64,000 nucleotides of DNA from Phocaeicola faecicola (GCF_013618865.1 NZ_JABSOE010000015.1:1-64000), one strand, 5' to 3'. Positions 25,781 through 33,695 are shown, counted from the first letter of the stretch. Notes: generated by a model from the letters alone, not told the origin. Numbers and translations are program-made.

Positions 25781-26617
25781 TTATTTTAGTCTTATAATCG
25801 ATTTAACTGGGTTATGATCGGAAAGATACATTCCCTTATAATAATTGCTCAAGACCTCACAGGAGATTCTTTCCCATTTTTCTTTTGTTCCCAAAATATA
25901 GTCCAGTTTAGAAACGCCATAGGTTCCGTTGTCATTGTCTAGACGTTCGTATCTGGTTGTCAGATTTTGGATTGCATCATCATATACATCCTGATTCATG
26001 TCTCCTGCTAACAGAACCGGCATAGATTCGTCTAGTACCTTATCTGAAATCAATACATCAGATTGAATTTTTTGTCCTGCAATATGATCCAGGTGAGTAA
26101 CTGCAACCCTTATTACTGTTTGTGAGGGCAATAATATGTCTGCGGTCAATACTCCGCGCTGGTCTGCAGAACCGGATGGGCGAGGGAGCCGTATGACATT
26201 GGAAGAAAGAATCGGATACTTGCTTAATATTGCATTTCCGTATAGCTCATTTTCACAATATGTATAGTTTTCTTCAGGCTGTTTACCATCCTTGTTGCTT
26301 AAATTATAAGAATAGCCGAAAATGGCAAACATATTCAGTTGATTTGCCAATTCTTGAACCACATCTCTGTATTTGCCGTTTATCATCATGCGTGAACTGC
26401 GGTTTTCCACTTCGTTGAGCATGATGAAATCAGCATTATGAGGACGTAAATGCTCTGCATAAGGAGTTACATCAAATGTTCCTTGTTCGGTGTCTCCTTC
26501 AAATGATTTTATGTTGAAAGTTATTACGGTCAGTTCAGTCTGTGAAAAAACTTGTAGTTTAGGTATGAAACACAGGCTGCATAAAATCAAATAATTTATC
26601 CAGTTTTTTATTTTCAT
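25781..26617 (-). CDS. Exported endonuclease/exonuclease/phosphatase (EEP) family hydrolase
   Basis: 278 residues with a signal peptide (about 1-26, ending near VFSQ). The EEP fold fills the rest. Catalytic motifs are intact: VITFNIKSF (metal Asn), MLNEVENR (metal Glu), GNAILSKYPI, VAVTHLDH (His), LLAGDMNQDV (Asp-x-Asn), LDYILG and SDHNPV (Asp-His). EEP members include DNases, inositol-polyphosphate 5-phosphatases and sphingomyelinases, all phosphoester hydrolases. An exported copy inside a SusCD operon is more likely to act on a phosphodiester of a glycan or lipid headgroup than on DNA, but a secreted nuclease cannot be excluded. It lies 19 bp after susD2 and 11 bp before the EEP-like lipoprotein. 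Confidence 0.87.
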   Translation of the reverse strand: MKIKNWINYLILCSLCFIPKLQVFSQTELTVITFNIKSFEGDTEQGTFDVTPYAEHLRPHNADFIMLNEVENRSSRMMINGKYRDVVQELANQLNMFAIFGYSYNLSNKDGKQPEENYTYCENELYGNAILSKYPILSSNVIRLPRPSGSADQRGVLTADILLPSQTVIRVAVTHLDHIAGQKIQSDVLISDKVLDESMPVLLAGDMNQDVYDDAIQNLTTRYERLDNDNGTYGVSKLDYILGTKEKWERISCEVLSNYYKGMYLSDHNPVKSIIRLK

Positions 26618-26636
26618 AAGATATCTTTATTAAATA

Positions 26637-28241
26637 TTAATAACCTTTATTTTGTGTGAGATTCTTACTACGGCTGATTTCTGTAGAAGGGATGGGAAAT
26701 ACATGATGGACCTTTGGATTGAATGTACGGGATGCCCAAATTTCAATTTCATCAATATGGTCGATTCCTGTTCCATCAGTTCTTAATGTAACCTTTATCC
26801 CATGTAAAGGTTTTGAATATGCCTGCTGGGCATCTCCCCACCTTACCAGATCAATGTGACGGCTGGGCTGAAATTCAAATGCCAGTTCGCAACGTCGCTC
26901 ATTTTTGAGCTGTGCTTTGGTTGCCTGACTGTTTTCCGGAAGTCCTGCACGCTTACGTATCCTGTTTAATAACGCTTTGGCTTCAGTGTTGCCTTCTCCC
27001 TGGCTCCAAATTAAAGCTTCTGCTTTCATTAGTAGTACATCGGCATAACGGATTAATACCATACCCAGTACGTTGCTGGAGTTGTTGCTGTTGGGGTTTA
27101 CTGTATTTCCGATACTGTTTCTTGATTCCCAGGAGGATATGAATTTTCGGAATGTCATACCTGAAGTACTGGAGATTCCTGAGGGGTTTACGCCGAAATG
27201 GATGTCTTCTCCGACAAAAGTAATATGATTTCCTGGATATAAAATGGTAGCATCACGTCTTACGTCTCCTTTTTCATATGCCTTATACAGTTCTAGTGTC
27301 GGCTGGAAATACCCCCATGTATTATATAGTCCCCAACCACCGTTTTGGAACGACATCCCATGAAATTTGGGACCTTCAATAGCATTTCCCAGCAGAGAGA
27401 ACACATATTCTTCACAGAAGTTGTTTTCTTGACGGAAGAGGCGTGAGAAGTCCGGATAAAGACCTCTTTTATCTTCTCCTGTCAGATTAATGATTCTGTC
27501 ACAATAGTCTATGACTGTATTGTAATATTTAGCGTCATATTGTGCTGCATACAAGGCTGCTCTGGCGGCAAAAGCCCAGGCTGCAGCTTTGTGCGGACGT
27601 CCGTAATCTTCAGAAGGCAACTGAGAAAAATAGGGTAACAAATTACCTGCTTCTTCCATGTCTTGTATTATCATGTCATAGTTAGCCAAGACAGAAGAAG
27701 GGCGAGGCTGATCTAATTCGGCAGTCGGGGTATTTTCTGTGATAATGGGGATACCTCCATTAGGACCGTTGTCGCCATAAAATGGAGCTAACCACAAATA
27801 GGCAAATGCACGGTAGAAATGGGCCTGTCCTATTGCTTTGTTTTTCATTTCTTCCGAAATAGCCATTCCCGGGACGTTGCGTAAAACATCATTAGCTTTT
27901 GCATTCAATTGGAACATGGCAGGCCAGGTTTCCTTGGCATCTCGTCCGTTGCCTGCCGACATTTGAAAATTTTTAATTTGGTCGGCTTCTGCCTGAGGTC
28001 TTCCGGTTACAATATTATCACTGCAGTTTTCAAACCACATCAGTCCTCGTCCGGTAACTCCTTCCTTGTAAGTGAATTCATGAAAAGCATTCAATGCTTT
28101 CTGGACATCATTCTCTGTTTTCCAGAAGTTTACTGAACCTTCTAGACCATAAGGCTCAAATTCTAAAAAGTCCTGACAACTGCTTAAAGATACAGCAAGC
28201 AGAAAAAAGGAGCATATCCCTTTGTAAATATGTAATTTCAT
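26637..28241 (-). CDS. SusD/RagB-type lipoprotein (SusD2)
   Basis: 534 residues with lipobox LSSC (Cys22). N-terminal segment FWKTENDVQKALNAFHEFTYKEG and the helix NAKANDVLRNVPG are SusD-like. The C-terminal RagB portion has LIRYADVLLMKAEALIWS, NERRCELAFEFQPSRHIDLVRWGDA and the terminal VFPIPSTEISRSKNLTQNKGY, the standard end of SusD proteins. It pairs with SusC2 (25 bp gap) and precedes the EEP hydrolase. It should bind the ligand imported by SusC2, which from the neighbouring gene may be a phosphorylated compound. Confidence 0.95.
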   Translation of the reverse strand: MKLHIYKGICSFFLLAVSLSSCQDFLEFEPYGLEGSVNFWKTENDVQKALNAFHEFTYKEGVTGRGLMWFENCSDNIVTGRPQAEADQIKNFQMSAGNGRDAKETWPAMFQLNAKANDVLRNVPGMAISEEMKNKAIGQAHFYRAFAYLWLAPFYGDNGPNGGIPIITENTPTAELDQPRPSSVLANYDMIIQDMEEAGNLLPYFSQLPSEDYGRPHKAAAWAFAARAALYAAQYDAKYYNTVIDYCDRIINLTGEDKRGLYPDFSRLFRQENNFCEEYVFSLLGNAIEGPKFHGMSFQNGGWGLYNTWGYFQPTLELYKAYEKGDVRRDATILYPGNHITFVGEDIHFGVNPSGISSTSGMTFRKFISSWESRNSIGNTVNPNSNNSSNVLGMVLIRYADVLLMKAEALIWSQGEGNTEAKALLNRIRKRAGLPENSQATKAQLKNERRCELAFEFQPSRHIDLVRWGDAQQAYSKPLHGIKVTLRTDGTGIDHIDEIEIWASRTFNPKVHHVFPIPSTEISRSKNLTQNKGY

Positions 28242-28266
28242 AATTTTTTATGTGTAAGGCAATTAA

Positions 28267-31200
28267 TTAAAAATTGAAATTCACTCCTAAACTAAACGAG
28301 CGGGCTACAGGGTATACACCGCCGTCCAGACCATAGTTTCCGACTTCCGGATCAAAACCTGTATAGTCGGTCATCGTGCATAGATTTTCTCCACTAACAT
28401 AAAAGCGTAATGTGCTTCGTGGCAACCCCAGTGTACGCATGATATTGGGAGGTAACGTATAACCTACTGTGATATTTTTCAGGCGTAGATAGCTTCCGTT
28501 TTCAAGATAGAAATCCGATACATTGGTAAAGTTTCCATTCGAATCGTCTGTAAGTGCCAAACGGGGAATCCCGGATGACTTATCGTAATCCCATGCGTGT
28601 AAGATTTCTGATAACATATTATGCTGCTGCATTCTTCCTGTCAGACCCATTTGTTTAAATCCATTGAATAATGTAACTTTACCTACTCCCTGGAACAGAA
28701 AGCTAAAGTCAAGACCGTTCCAGTTCAGGTTTCCTCCAAAACCAAAAGTGATTTTGGGCAGATAGCTTCCCATGTACTGCTTATCATCATCGTTAATCTG
28801 TCCGTCATTGTTAAAATCAACATATTTAAAGTCACCAGGCTTGGCGTTGGGTTGTACAAGTTTGGTTATTCCTGTCTTAGGGTCGGTCCATTTAAACTTT
28901 TTTATTTCTTCTTCATTTTGAAAAATACCTTCAGTTTTTAATACATGATAAGAATACCAGGGTTGTCCTACAGCAGAGCGTAATGGATACAGGCTATTGA
29001 CATTTGTCGTATGCATCATGAACTCTCTGCTTCCCAAATCCAGCACCTCATTATGAACGGTTGAGATGTTACCGTGTATTCCGAATGTAACCTTTCCAAT
29101 GCTCCGGGTATAATTAGCTCCCAATTCCCATCCTCTGTTTAATACTTTTCCGATGTTTCCATAAGGCTCTGAGTTTGTATCAATACCTGCGACTGATGGA
29201 ATAGGGACACGTTCAATCAGATCTTTTGTCGTTTTATGAAAATAATCTACTGTAATATTGAGGGAGTTATCAAATAGTCCTAAGTCCAATCCTATTCCAT
29301 ATTGCTCAGTGGTCTCCCATCTTAAGTCTTTTGTGCCAATGGTTTTTGCGTATACACCATCTTGTACAATCTGAGACAACTCTTTGCCATAGATGACTGG
29401 ATATTTCAACTCTCCCATGGGGACATTCCATGAATAGCGTGGTACCATTGCTACATTACCTACCTGTCCCCAACTGGCACGGAGCTTAAATAAATTGATA
29501 TATGGATGAAGTTGTTCAAAGAAAGGTTCGGAAGATATTTTCCAGGAAGCAGATATTGCGGGAAAAATTCCTGAGTTATTATCTTTCCAGAGTTTGGAAG
29601 TTGCATCTCTTCGTATGCTTCCCGTAAAGAAATAGCGGTCGGCGAATGAATATCCGGCACGAGCAAACATGGAAATCATAGATTCTTCCCATATATCTTC
29701 TTCTGGTTTTGTATCACTCCAGTTTCCGGCTTGCCCAAAAATGTGTGAGTGCTCGTTTTCCAAGGCATATCCAGATGTAAAGACTTTGTCATACCGATAT
29801 TTTTCATATTTCATCGTATATCCTCCCATCAGACTGAGATGGTGTTGCCCGAATAATTGTGCATAGGTTGCGGTGGTTTCCCATATCCAGTTTGTATCCC
29901 ATATACGGGCTATATTTCTTTCATTTTTATCGGATGGACGTCCTACTTCTGGAACTTTGTGAATGAATTCTTCAAAGCGGTCTGCCAATAGTCCTGCTGT
30001 AAAGTCTGATCTGAGTGTCAGTTGGGTAATGGGATTGATTTCAACGGAAGTAGTTGAGTAAATTTTCGATGAAGGACGGTTTTGGTCCAATCGCATTAAA
30101 GTTGCTACAGGATTACGGACTTCTCCGTATCCGCTGATACCCTCTTCGGCAGCCCAGGTGGGAACTGTTCCGTGATATGCGGGAGTACCAAAACTGTCGT
30201 GAACTAGTTGTCCGTTTTTGTCATAATCATATACTGAGGCGGATCGAGGAAAGAACACTGCACAGCTCAGTACTCCTTGATGTCCTGATAACACATCACC
30301 TTGTCCATTGGTATATTGATAAGTTACATGTTCTCCAATTTTTAGCCATTGGGTAACTTGGAAATCAATACCTATTTTTGCGCCAAATTTGCGGCTATAA
30401 GTATTTCTCAGTATTCCATCATCTTTGTCATAAGAGAATGATGCAATACCTTTGATTGTTTCACTGCCTCCCGACAAGGAAAGTGCATAATGTTCCAGAC
30501 TTCCTGTTCTGAAAATTTCATCCATCCAATTGGTGCGTGTGATATTTCCATAAGGAAACTTTTCAGGATTTGCAACAACAGGTAATTGTCCTCCATACAG
30601 TGAGGTTGCATCTTTCCATATTTGATTGTATTGTTCGGATGTAAGTGTTGAGGGGAGTTTCCATGCTTTTTTGTAACTCTTGGAGATATTAAAGTTTATC
30701 TTTATTTTTCCTGTCGCAGCTTGTTTGGTTGTAACCACGACTACACCTCCAGAACCCACACTTGCTCCATAAATTGCTGCAGAGGCAGCATCTTTCAATA
30801 CTGTGATAGATTCTACGTCTTCCATATTGAAAGGAGCTCCCGGCACTCCGTCTACCACATATAATACAGCATCACCGCTAGACGGGTCACTGTCTGTGCC
30901 TCGGGATCCTCTTCCTCGGATAGACAGGGTAGTTTCCGACAATGGGTCTCCTCCGTTCGAGGTTACTGTTACTCCCGGCATTTGTCCCTGTAATAAAGAT
31001 GCCATATTTGAAGGACGGCTTTTCAATGCCTGGTCAACTTTCACTGTGGCAACTGCTGTAGACAAGTCCTGTTTTCTAGTACTTCCATATCCTATTACTA
31101 CAACTTCATCGATAGCTTCTGTATCTTCTTTCAGAGTAATATCCACAACCTTTTGAGTGGTGACTTTCACTTCTTGTGATCGATAGCCTATATAGGTAAA

Positions 31201-31497
31201 TATAAGTATTGAATTTTTAGGTATTTGCAAGGAGTAATGGCCGTTTATATCCGTGATTGTACCTGTAGTTGTACCTTTGGCCATAATATTTACACCAGGT
31301 ATACCTAGTCCGTTTTCATCTTTTACAATACCTGTAATGATATGTTCAGATTGTAAAAACTCACTGATGATTTCTGAAGGAACTTTGTCTTTTATGTTGA
31401 AGTTGTTTTCTGCTTTTACAGGTTCAAGACAAAGTAGGACCGATAAGAACATACTTCCTTTATAAAGCATGCTTACAGTACACATGTTTTTCTTCAT
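28267..31497 (-). CDS. SusC/RagA-type TonB-dependent transporter without STN domain (SusC2)
   Basis: 1076 residues. After a signal peptide (about 1-29) and a short linker comes the CarboxypepD_reg-like domain (about 53-130, VPGVN-type GIPGVNIMAKGTTTGTITDINGHY), EVVVIGYG, the plug (LYVVDGVPG, ITVLKDAASAAIYGASVGSGGV) and a barrel ending SLGVNFNF. There is no STN domain, in contrast to SusC1, so it should not signal to a FecR protein. It heads a four-gene operon (SusC2, SusD2, EEP hydrolase, EEP-like lipoprotein). The nearest promoter candidate is the shared element 0.8 kb upstream; no TAnnTTTG box was found close to the start. Start at MKKNMC fits the signal peptide. Confidence 0.95.
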   Translation of the reverse strand: MKKNMCTVSMLYKGSMFLSVLLCLEPVKAENNFNIKDKVPSEIISEFLQSEHIITGIVKDENGLGIPGVNIMAKGTTTGTITDINGHYSLQIPKNSILIFTYIGYRSQEVKVTTQKVVDITLKEDTEAIDEVVVIGYGSTRKQDLSTAVATVKVDQALKSRPSNMASLLQGQMPGVTVTSNGGDPLSETTLSIRGRGSRGTDSDPSSGDAVLYVVDGVPGAPFNMEDVESITVLKDAASAAIYGASVGSGGVVVVTTKQAATGKIKINFNISKSYKKAWKLPSTLTSEQYNQIWKDATSLYGGQLPVVANPEKFPYGNITRTNWMDEIFRTGSLEHYALSLSGGSETIKGIASFSYDKDDGILRNTYSRKFGAKIGIDFQVTQWLKIGEHVTYQYTNGQGDVLSGHQGVLSCAVFFPRSASVYDYDKNGQLVHDSFGTPAYHGTVPTWAAEEGISGYGEVRNPVATLMRLDQNRPSSKIYSTTSVEINPITQLTLRSDFTAGLLADRFEEFIHKVPEVGRPSDKNERNIARIWDTNWIWETTATYAQLFGQHHLSLMGGYTMKYEKYRYDKVFTSGYALENEHSHIFGQAGNWSDTKPEEDIWEESMISMFARAGYSFADRYFFTGSIRRDATSKLWKDNNSGIFPAISASWKISSEPFFEQLHPYINLFKLRASWGQVGNVAMVPRYSWNVPMGELKYPVIYGKELSQIVQDGVYAKTIGTKDLRWETTEQYGIGLDLGLFDNSLNITVDYFHKTTKDLIERVPIPSVAGIDTNSEPYGNIGKVLNRGWELGANYTRSIGKVTFGIHGNISTVHNEVLDLGSREFMMHTTNVNSLYPLRSAVGQPWYSYHVLKTEGIFQNEEEIKKFKWTDPKTGITKLVQPNAKPGDFKYVDFNNDGQINDDDKQYMGSYLPKITFGFGGNLNWNGLDFSFLFQGVGKVTLFNGFKQMGLTGRMQQHNMLSEILHAWDYDKSSGIPRLALTDDSNGNFTNVSDFYLENGSYLRLKNITVGYTLPPNIMRTLGLPRSTLRFYVSGENLCTMTDYTGFDPEVGNYGLDGGVYPVARSFSLGVNFNF

Positions 31498-32315
31498 ATG
31501 AAATAAGTTTGCAAATTCATTGATATTAGATTACATAAGGTCTCATAACTTAAAACCAAATAAATAGGGTAGTTAAGTCATATCATTATTCACTTCTGTC
31601 TTATACAAAGTAAATAATAGATGACTTATTCAATTAGTTGAAATAAAGCTTGTCAGTTTTCTGATATTTTGCTCTTGCGCAAAATGAGTTGTAAAACTGA
31701 TTGGTTAAGGCTAGTTTCAATTGTGGCAATTACACTTATCCTCTTTTGTAAGGATGTAAGTCCTGTGCTGATTGCTCCCTGTTTTTCAGGGAGGCACTGG
31801 TCGGATTGGGGATCATTCTAAATACTGGATGTTGGAGAGATTAAAAGTTTTTTAGTGAAACAATGGAATCGGCAATTGAATTGCCGGCTCAAAATACTTA
31901 CTTAATACACCTTTAGGATAATGCCTATAACAAATTGTTGACATGAAGAATCGTGTACATAAAAAGTATGTATGATATTGAAATAAAGCAATATTCTGCT
32001 GAAAAATGACAGATTTGTAATCTGTATATATCTGATATTCGGTTGATAATTCCCAACAGGAATCTCGCTTTAAGGACAATAAATTGTAATTCGGCGATGT
32101 GTCGGTTACCAGCTTTCAGATCGTTAGATTTTGGAAATTGAGTTTAATGTATCATTTTTTATAACAGTCAATTCTGCTAATTCATCTGTAATAATGAAAA
32201 TGCCATACTTGATACCTTTTGTGCGAGTAGATTATGCATGTAATTGCTGACAGGCTTTCCAAAGAACTAATGAACCTTAAAATTATTTTTCCTGATTGTT
32301 GTTATGAGGAAATTT
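31498..32315. other. Gene-poor region with REP-like palindromes, possible insertion remnant
   Basis: No convincing gene. It holds several inverted repeats: a nested hairpin at 31654-31699 (CAGTTTT/AAAACTG around ATTTTGC/GCAAAAT), a 7-bp stem at 31775-31793, a 17-bp palindrome at 31870-31886 (CGGCAATT-G-AATTGCCG) and another at 32009-32025 (ACAGATT-TGT-AATCTGT). Such AATTGCC and GATTACAAATC palindromes resemble the REP-type repeats often found with Y1 transposases in Bacteroidota, a family-level impression only. GCAATTACA at 31726-31734 recurs inverted at 32239-32247 and might mark the ends of an inserted element of about 520 bp. A 75-codon minus-strand reading frame at 31852-32079 has no recognisable features. 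Confidence 0.35.
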
Positions 32316-32376
32316 GATGTTTCAAGGTTGTATATAATGTATATTCCCTAAAATCGGTACTACCCTAGTGTGAAAA
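32316..32376 (-). promoter_or_regulatory. Shared PUL regulatory element, distal copy upstream of SusC2
   Basis: Minus strand: CACTAGGGTA, then AGGGAA in the same phase as the other copies (17-18 bp), then fourteen bases and AACCTT, with AAACATC close behind, as in the PI-PLC copy. It is about 820 bp from the susC2 start codon, far beyond the 10-140 bp seen for the other copies. Confidence 0.45.
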
Positions 32377-32492
32377 ATAATAAAAAGAATTTTAGATATA
32401 TTTTTGCGGGTCAAAATTGTATTCAGACTATTTTCTACATTAGGATTTATTGCCTTTTATTTTTCTCTTTTCCTCAAAAAGACTTCAATATA

Positions 32493-32524
32493 TTTGGTTT
32501 ATAAAATAAACTTATTTATCTTTG
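32493..32524 (+). promoter_or_regulatory. Bacteroides-type promoter of the membrane protein/regulator pair
   Basis: TTTG at 32493-32496, then exactly 20 bp, then TATCTTTG at 32517-32524. This matches both boxes of the Bacteroides housekeeping promoter (TTTG / TAnnTTTG). Transcription should start near 32531, leaving a leader of about 80 nt before the ATG at 32611. Confidence 0.8.
32497..32511. promoter_or_regulatory. Palindromic operator candidate O1
   Basis: GTTTAT-AAA-ATAAAC, a perfect 15-bp palindrome lying exactly in the spacer between the -33 and -7 boxes. The identical 15-mer recurs at 32577-32591. A protein bound here would block polymerase. Confidence 0.65.
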
Positions 32525-32530
32525 TGGAAG

Positions 32531-32560
32531 AAAGCAGGAAGAAGCGCGCTTTCCTGCTTT
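32531..32560 (+). other. Stem-loop at the 5' end of the leader RNA
   Basis: AAAGCAGGAA pairs with TTCCTGCTTT (10 bp) around a loop that contains the self-complementary AAGCGCGCTT. It starts at the predicted transcription start and is followed by a T-rich stretch. It may stabilise the mRNA 5' end or act as an attenuator. Confidence 0.55.
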
Positions 32561-32576
32561 TATTTATCTGTTTTTA

Positions 32577-32591
32577 GTTTATAAAATAAAC
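32577..32591. promoter_or_regulatory. Palindromic operator candidate O2
   Basis: Second identical copy of GTTTAT-AAA-ATAAAC, 80 bp (centre to centre) downstream of O1 and 20 bp before the start codon. Two identical palindromes flanking the transcription start suggest repression by a dimeric regulator, plausibly the winged-helix protein encoded in the operon. Confidence 0.6.
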
Positions 32592-32610
32592 CAATTTAAA
32601 GGATTAAATT

Positions 32611-33228
32611 ATGAAAGAGACAAATTTTTCAGAAAAGGAAAGTCTGGAACTGATTGCCCAGATGATTCAGCAGACCAAGGACAACATGAAGGTGGGTAAC
32701 GGGAATGTCTTGTTGTATTATGGCTATCCTGCCATACTGATTGCTCTGGTAGTCTATTTACTGGTTTTGAAAACGGGGAATTCATTATGGGCAACCGGCT
32801 GGTTCCTGATGTTTGTGCCCGGCATATTGCTTAAATTGAAAAACAGCCGGCACAAGCCCTCGGTAATCACTTACATGGATAAGGCTGTCGACAATACATG
32901 GACGGTGGTAGGTTCCTTGTTTGCACTTTCTGTAGTGGCTATTTTACTGACCGGAGTCTGGATCGGAGTAATCAATTTCGGTCTGATGCTTCCCCTGAGC
33001 TTGCTATATGCAGGGATTGGCATTTCTATTACGGGAGTAATCACAAAATCTCAATGGCTGATTTATTCTCCGATACCGGCTTTCGTGCTGGCGATTTACA
33101 TGCTTGCCGCACTGGTGACTGAGGGCAAAATTGCCGTTACATGGCATTTATGGTTCGGATTCTCATTCCTGATTATGATGGTAATTCCGGGACATATACT
33201 TAATAATCAACACAAATCTGTACGATAA
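32611..33228 (+). CDS. Membrane protein paired with a winged-helix regulator
   Basis: 205 residues. After a charged cytoplasmic N-terminus (about 1-30, SEKESLELIAQMIQQTKDNM) there are about five to six hydrophobic segments: about 35-53, 60-75, 100-122, 125-145, 150-172 and 175-198. No catalytic or transport motif is visible and I do not recognise a named family. Such proteins are commonly found in Bacteroidota beside a small winged-helix regulator, as here: the stop codon overlaps the next start by one base (TAATG), which indicates translational coupling. Promoter, leader hairpin and two operator candidates lie upstream. Confidence 0.8.
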   Translation: MKETNFSEKESLELIAQMIQQTKDNMKVGNGNVLLYYGYPAILIALVVYLLVLKTGNSLWATGWFLMFVPGILLKLKNSRHKPSVITYMDKAVDNTWTVVGSLFALSVVAILLTGVWIGVINFGLMLPLSLLYAGIGISITGVITKSQWLIYSPIPAFVLAIYMLAALVTEGKIAVTWHLWFGFSFLIMMVIPGHILNNQHKSVR

Positions 33229-33512
33229 TGCTTAAAGAACTTAATCCGATTATCCATTCACAGCTCAGACTGGCGATTATGACCATTCTTTTGTCGGTTG
33301 ATGAGGTTGACTTCAATTATCTGAAGGAACAGACTCAGGCTACTTCGGGTAATATAAGTGTACAGTTGGAGAAATTGAGCAGTGCCGGATACATTCAGGT
33401 AAACAAGGAGTTTATAGGGAAGAAGACCCGTACCTCCTGCAGGATGACAGAAGAGGGGAAACAGGCTTTTGAGGAATATATCGAAACGTTGAAGACTTAC
33501 CTGAAACTGTAA
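33228..33512 (+). CDS. Small winged-helix transcriptional regulator
   Basis: 94 residues forming a single winged-helix DNA-binding domain of the MarR/ArsR-like HTH_34 type. It starts LKELNPIIHSQLRLAIMTILL, has the helix-turn-helix around EVDFNYLKEQTQATSGNISVQLEKLSSAGYIQ (about 24-55) and a wing at KEFIGKKTRTSCRMTEEGKQAF. No ligand-binding domain or metal-site cysteines are apparent beyond one Cys in the wing. It overlaps the membrane protein gene by one base. Binding to the two GTTTAT..ATAAAC palindromes upstream would give autoregulation, which is inference. The membrane partner may modulate it. Confidence 0.9.
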   Translation: MLKELNPIIHSQLRLAIMTILLSVDEVDFNYLKEQTQATSGNISVQLEKLSSAGYIQVNKEFIGKKTRTSCRMTEEGKQAFEEYIETLKTYLKL

Positions 33513-33516
33513 CAAA

Positions 33517-33558
33517 AAGCCTGCATTTCGTGGCAAGCAGTCCATGAAATGCAGGCTT
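33517..33558 (+). terminator. Hairpin after the regulator gene
   Basis: A perfect 13-bp stem (AAGCCTGCATTTC / GAAATGCAGGCTT) with a 16-nt loop, starting 5 bp after the stop codon. The following bases are AT-rich (ATATATTATTAT) rather than a clean T-run. It probably acts as terminator or 3' stabiliser. Confidence 0.6.
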
Positions 33559-33675
33559 ATATATTATTATGATTATAGGATTCCCAGGCTTATATATTGT
33601 TATATAATTCGCAGGTTTATATATCGTTATATGATTCAACCGACTTTCAATGTATTAACCGACTTTCAATGTATT
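33552..33675. repeat. Short degenerate tandem repeats
   Basis: Three imperfect copies of about 27-33 bp beginning CAGGCTTATATAT or CAGGTTTATATAT (starting at 33552, 33585 and 33612) are followed by two exact 19-bp tandem copies of AACCGACTTTCAATGTATT (33638-33656 and 33657-33675). The first repeat shares its start with the arm of the preceding hairpin. No gene is present. Confidence 0.75.
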
Positions 33676-33695
33676 ATTCATATGATATTTAATAC

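Noticed and set aside
33552-33675. Possible CRISPR array.
   Set aside because: Units are too few, directly adjacent and of different kinds, without unique spacers of constant length or cas genes.
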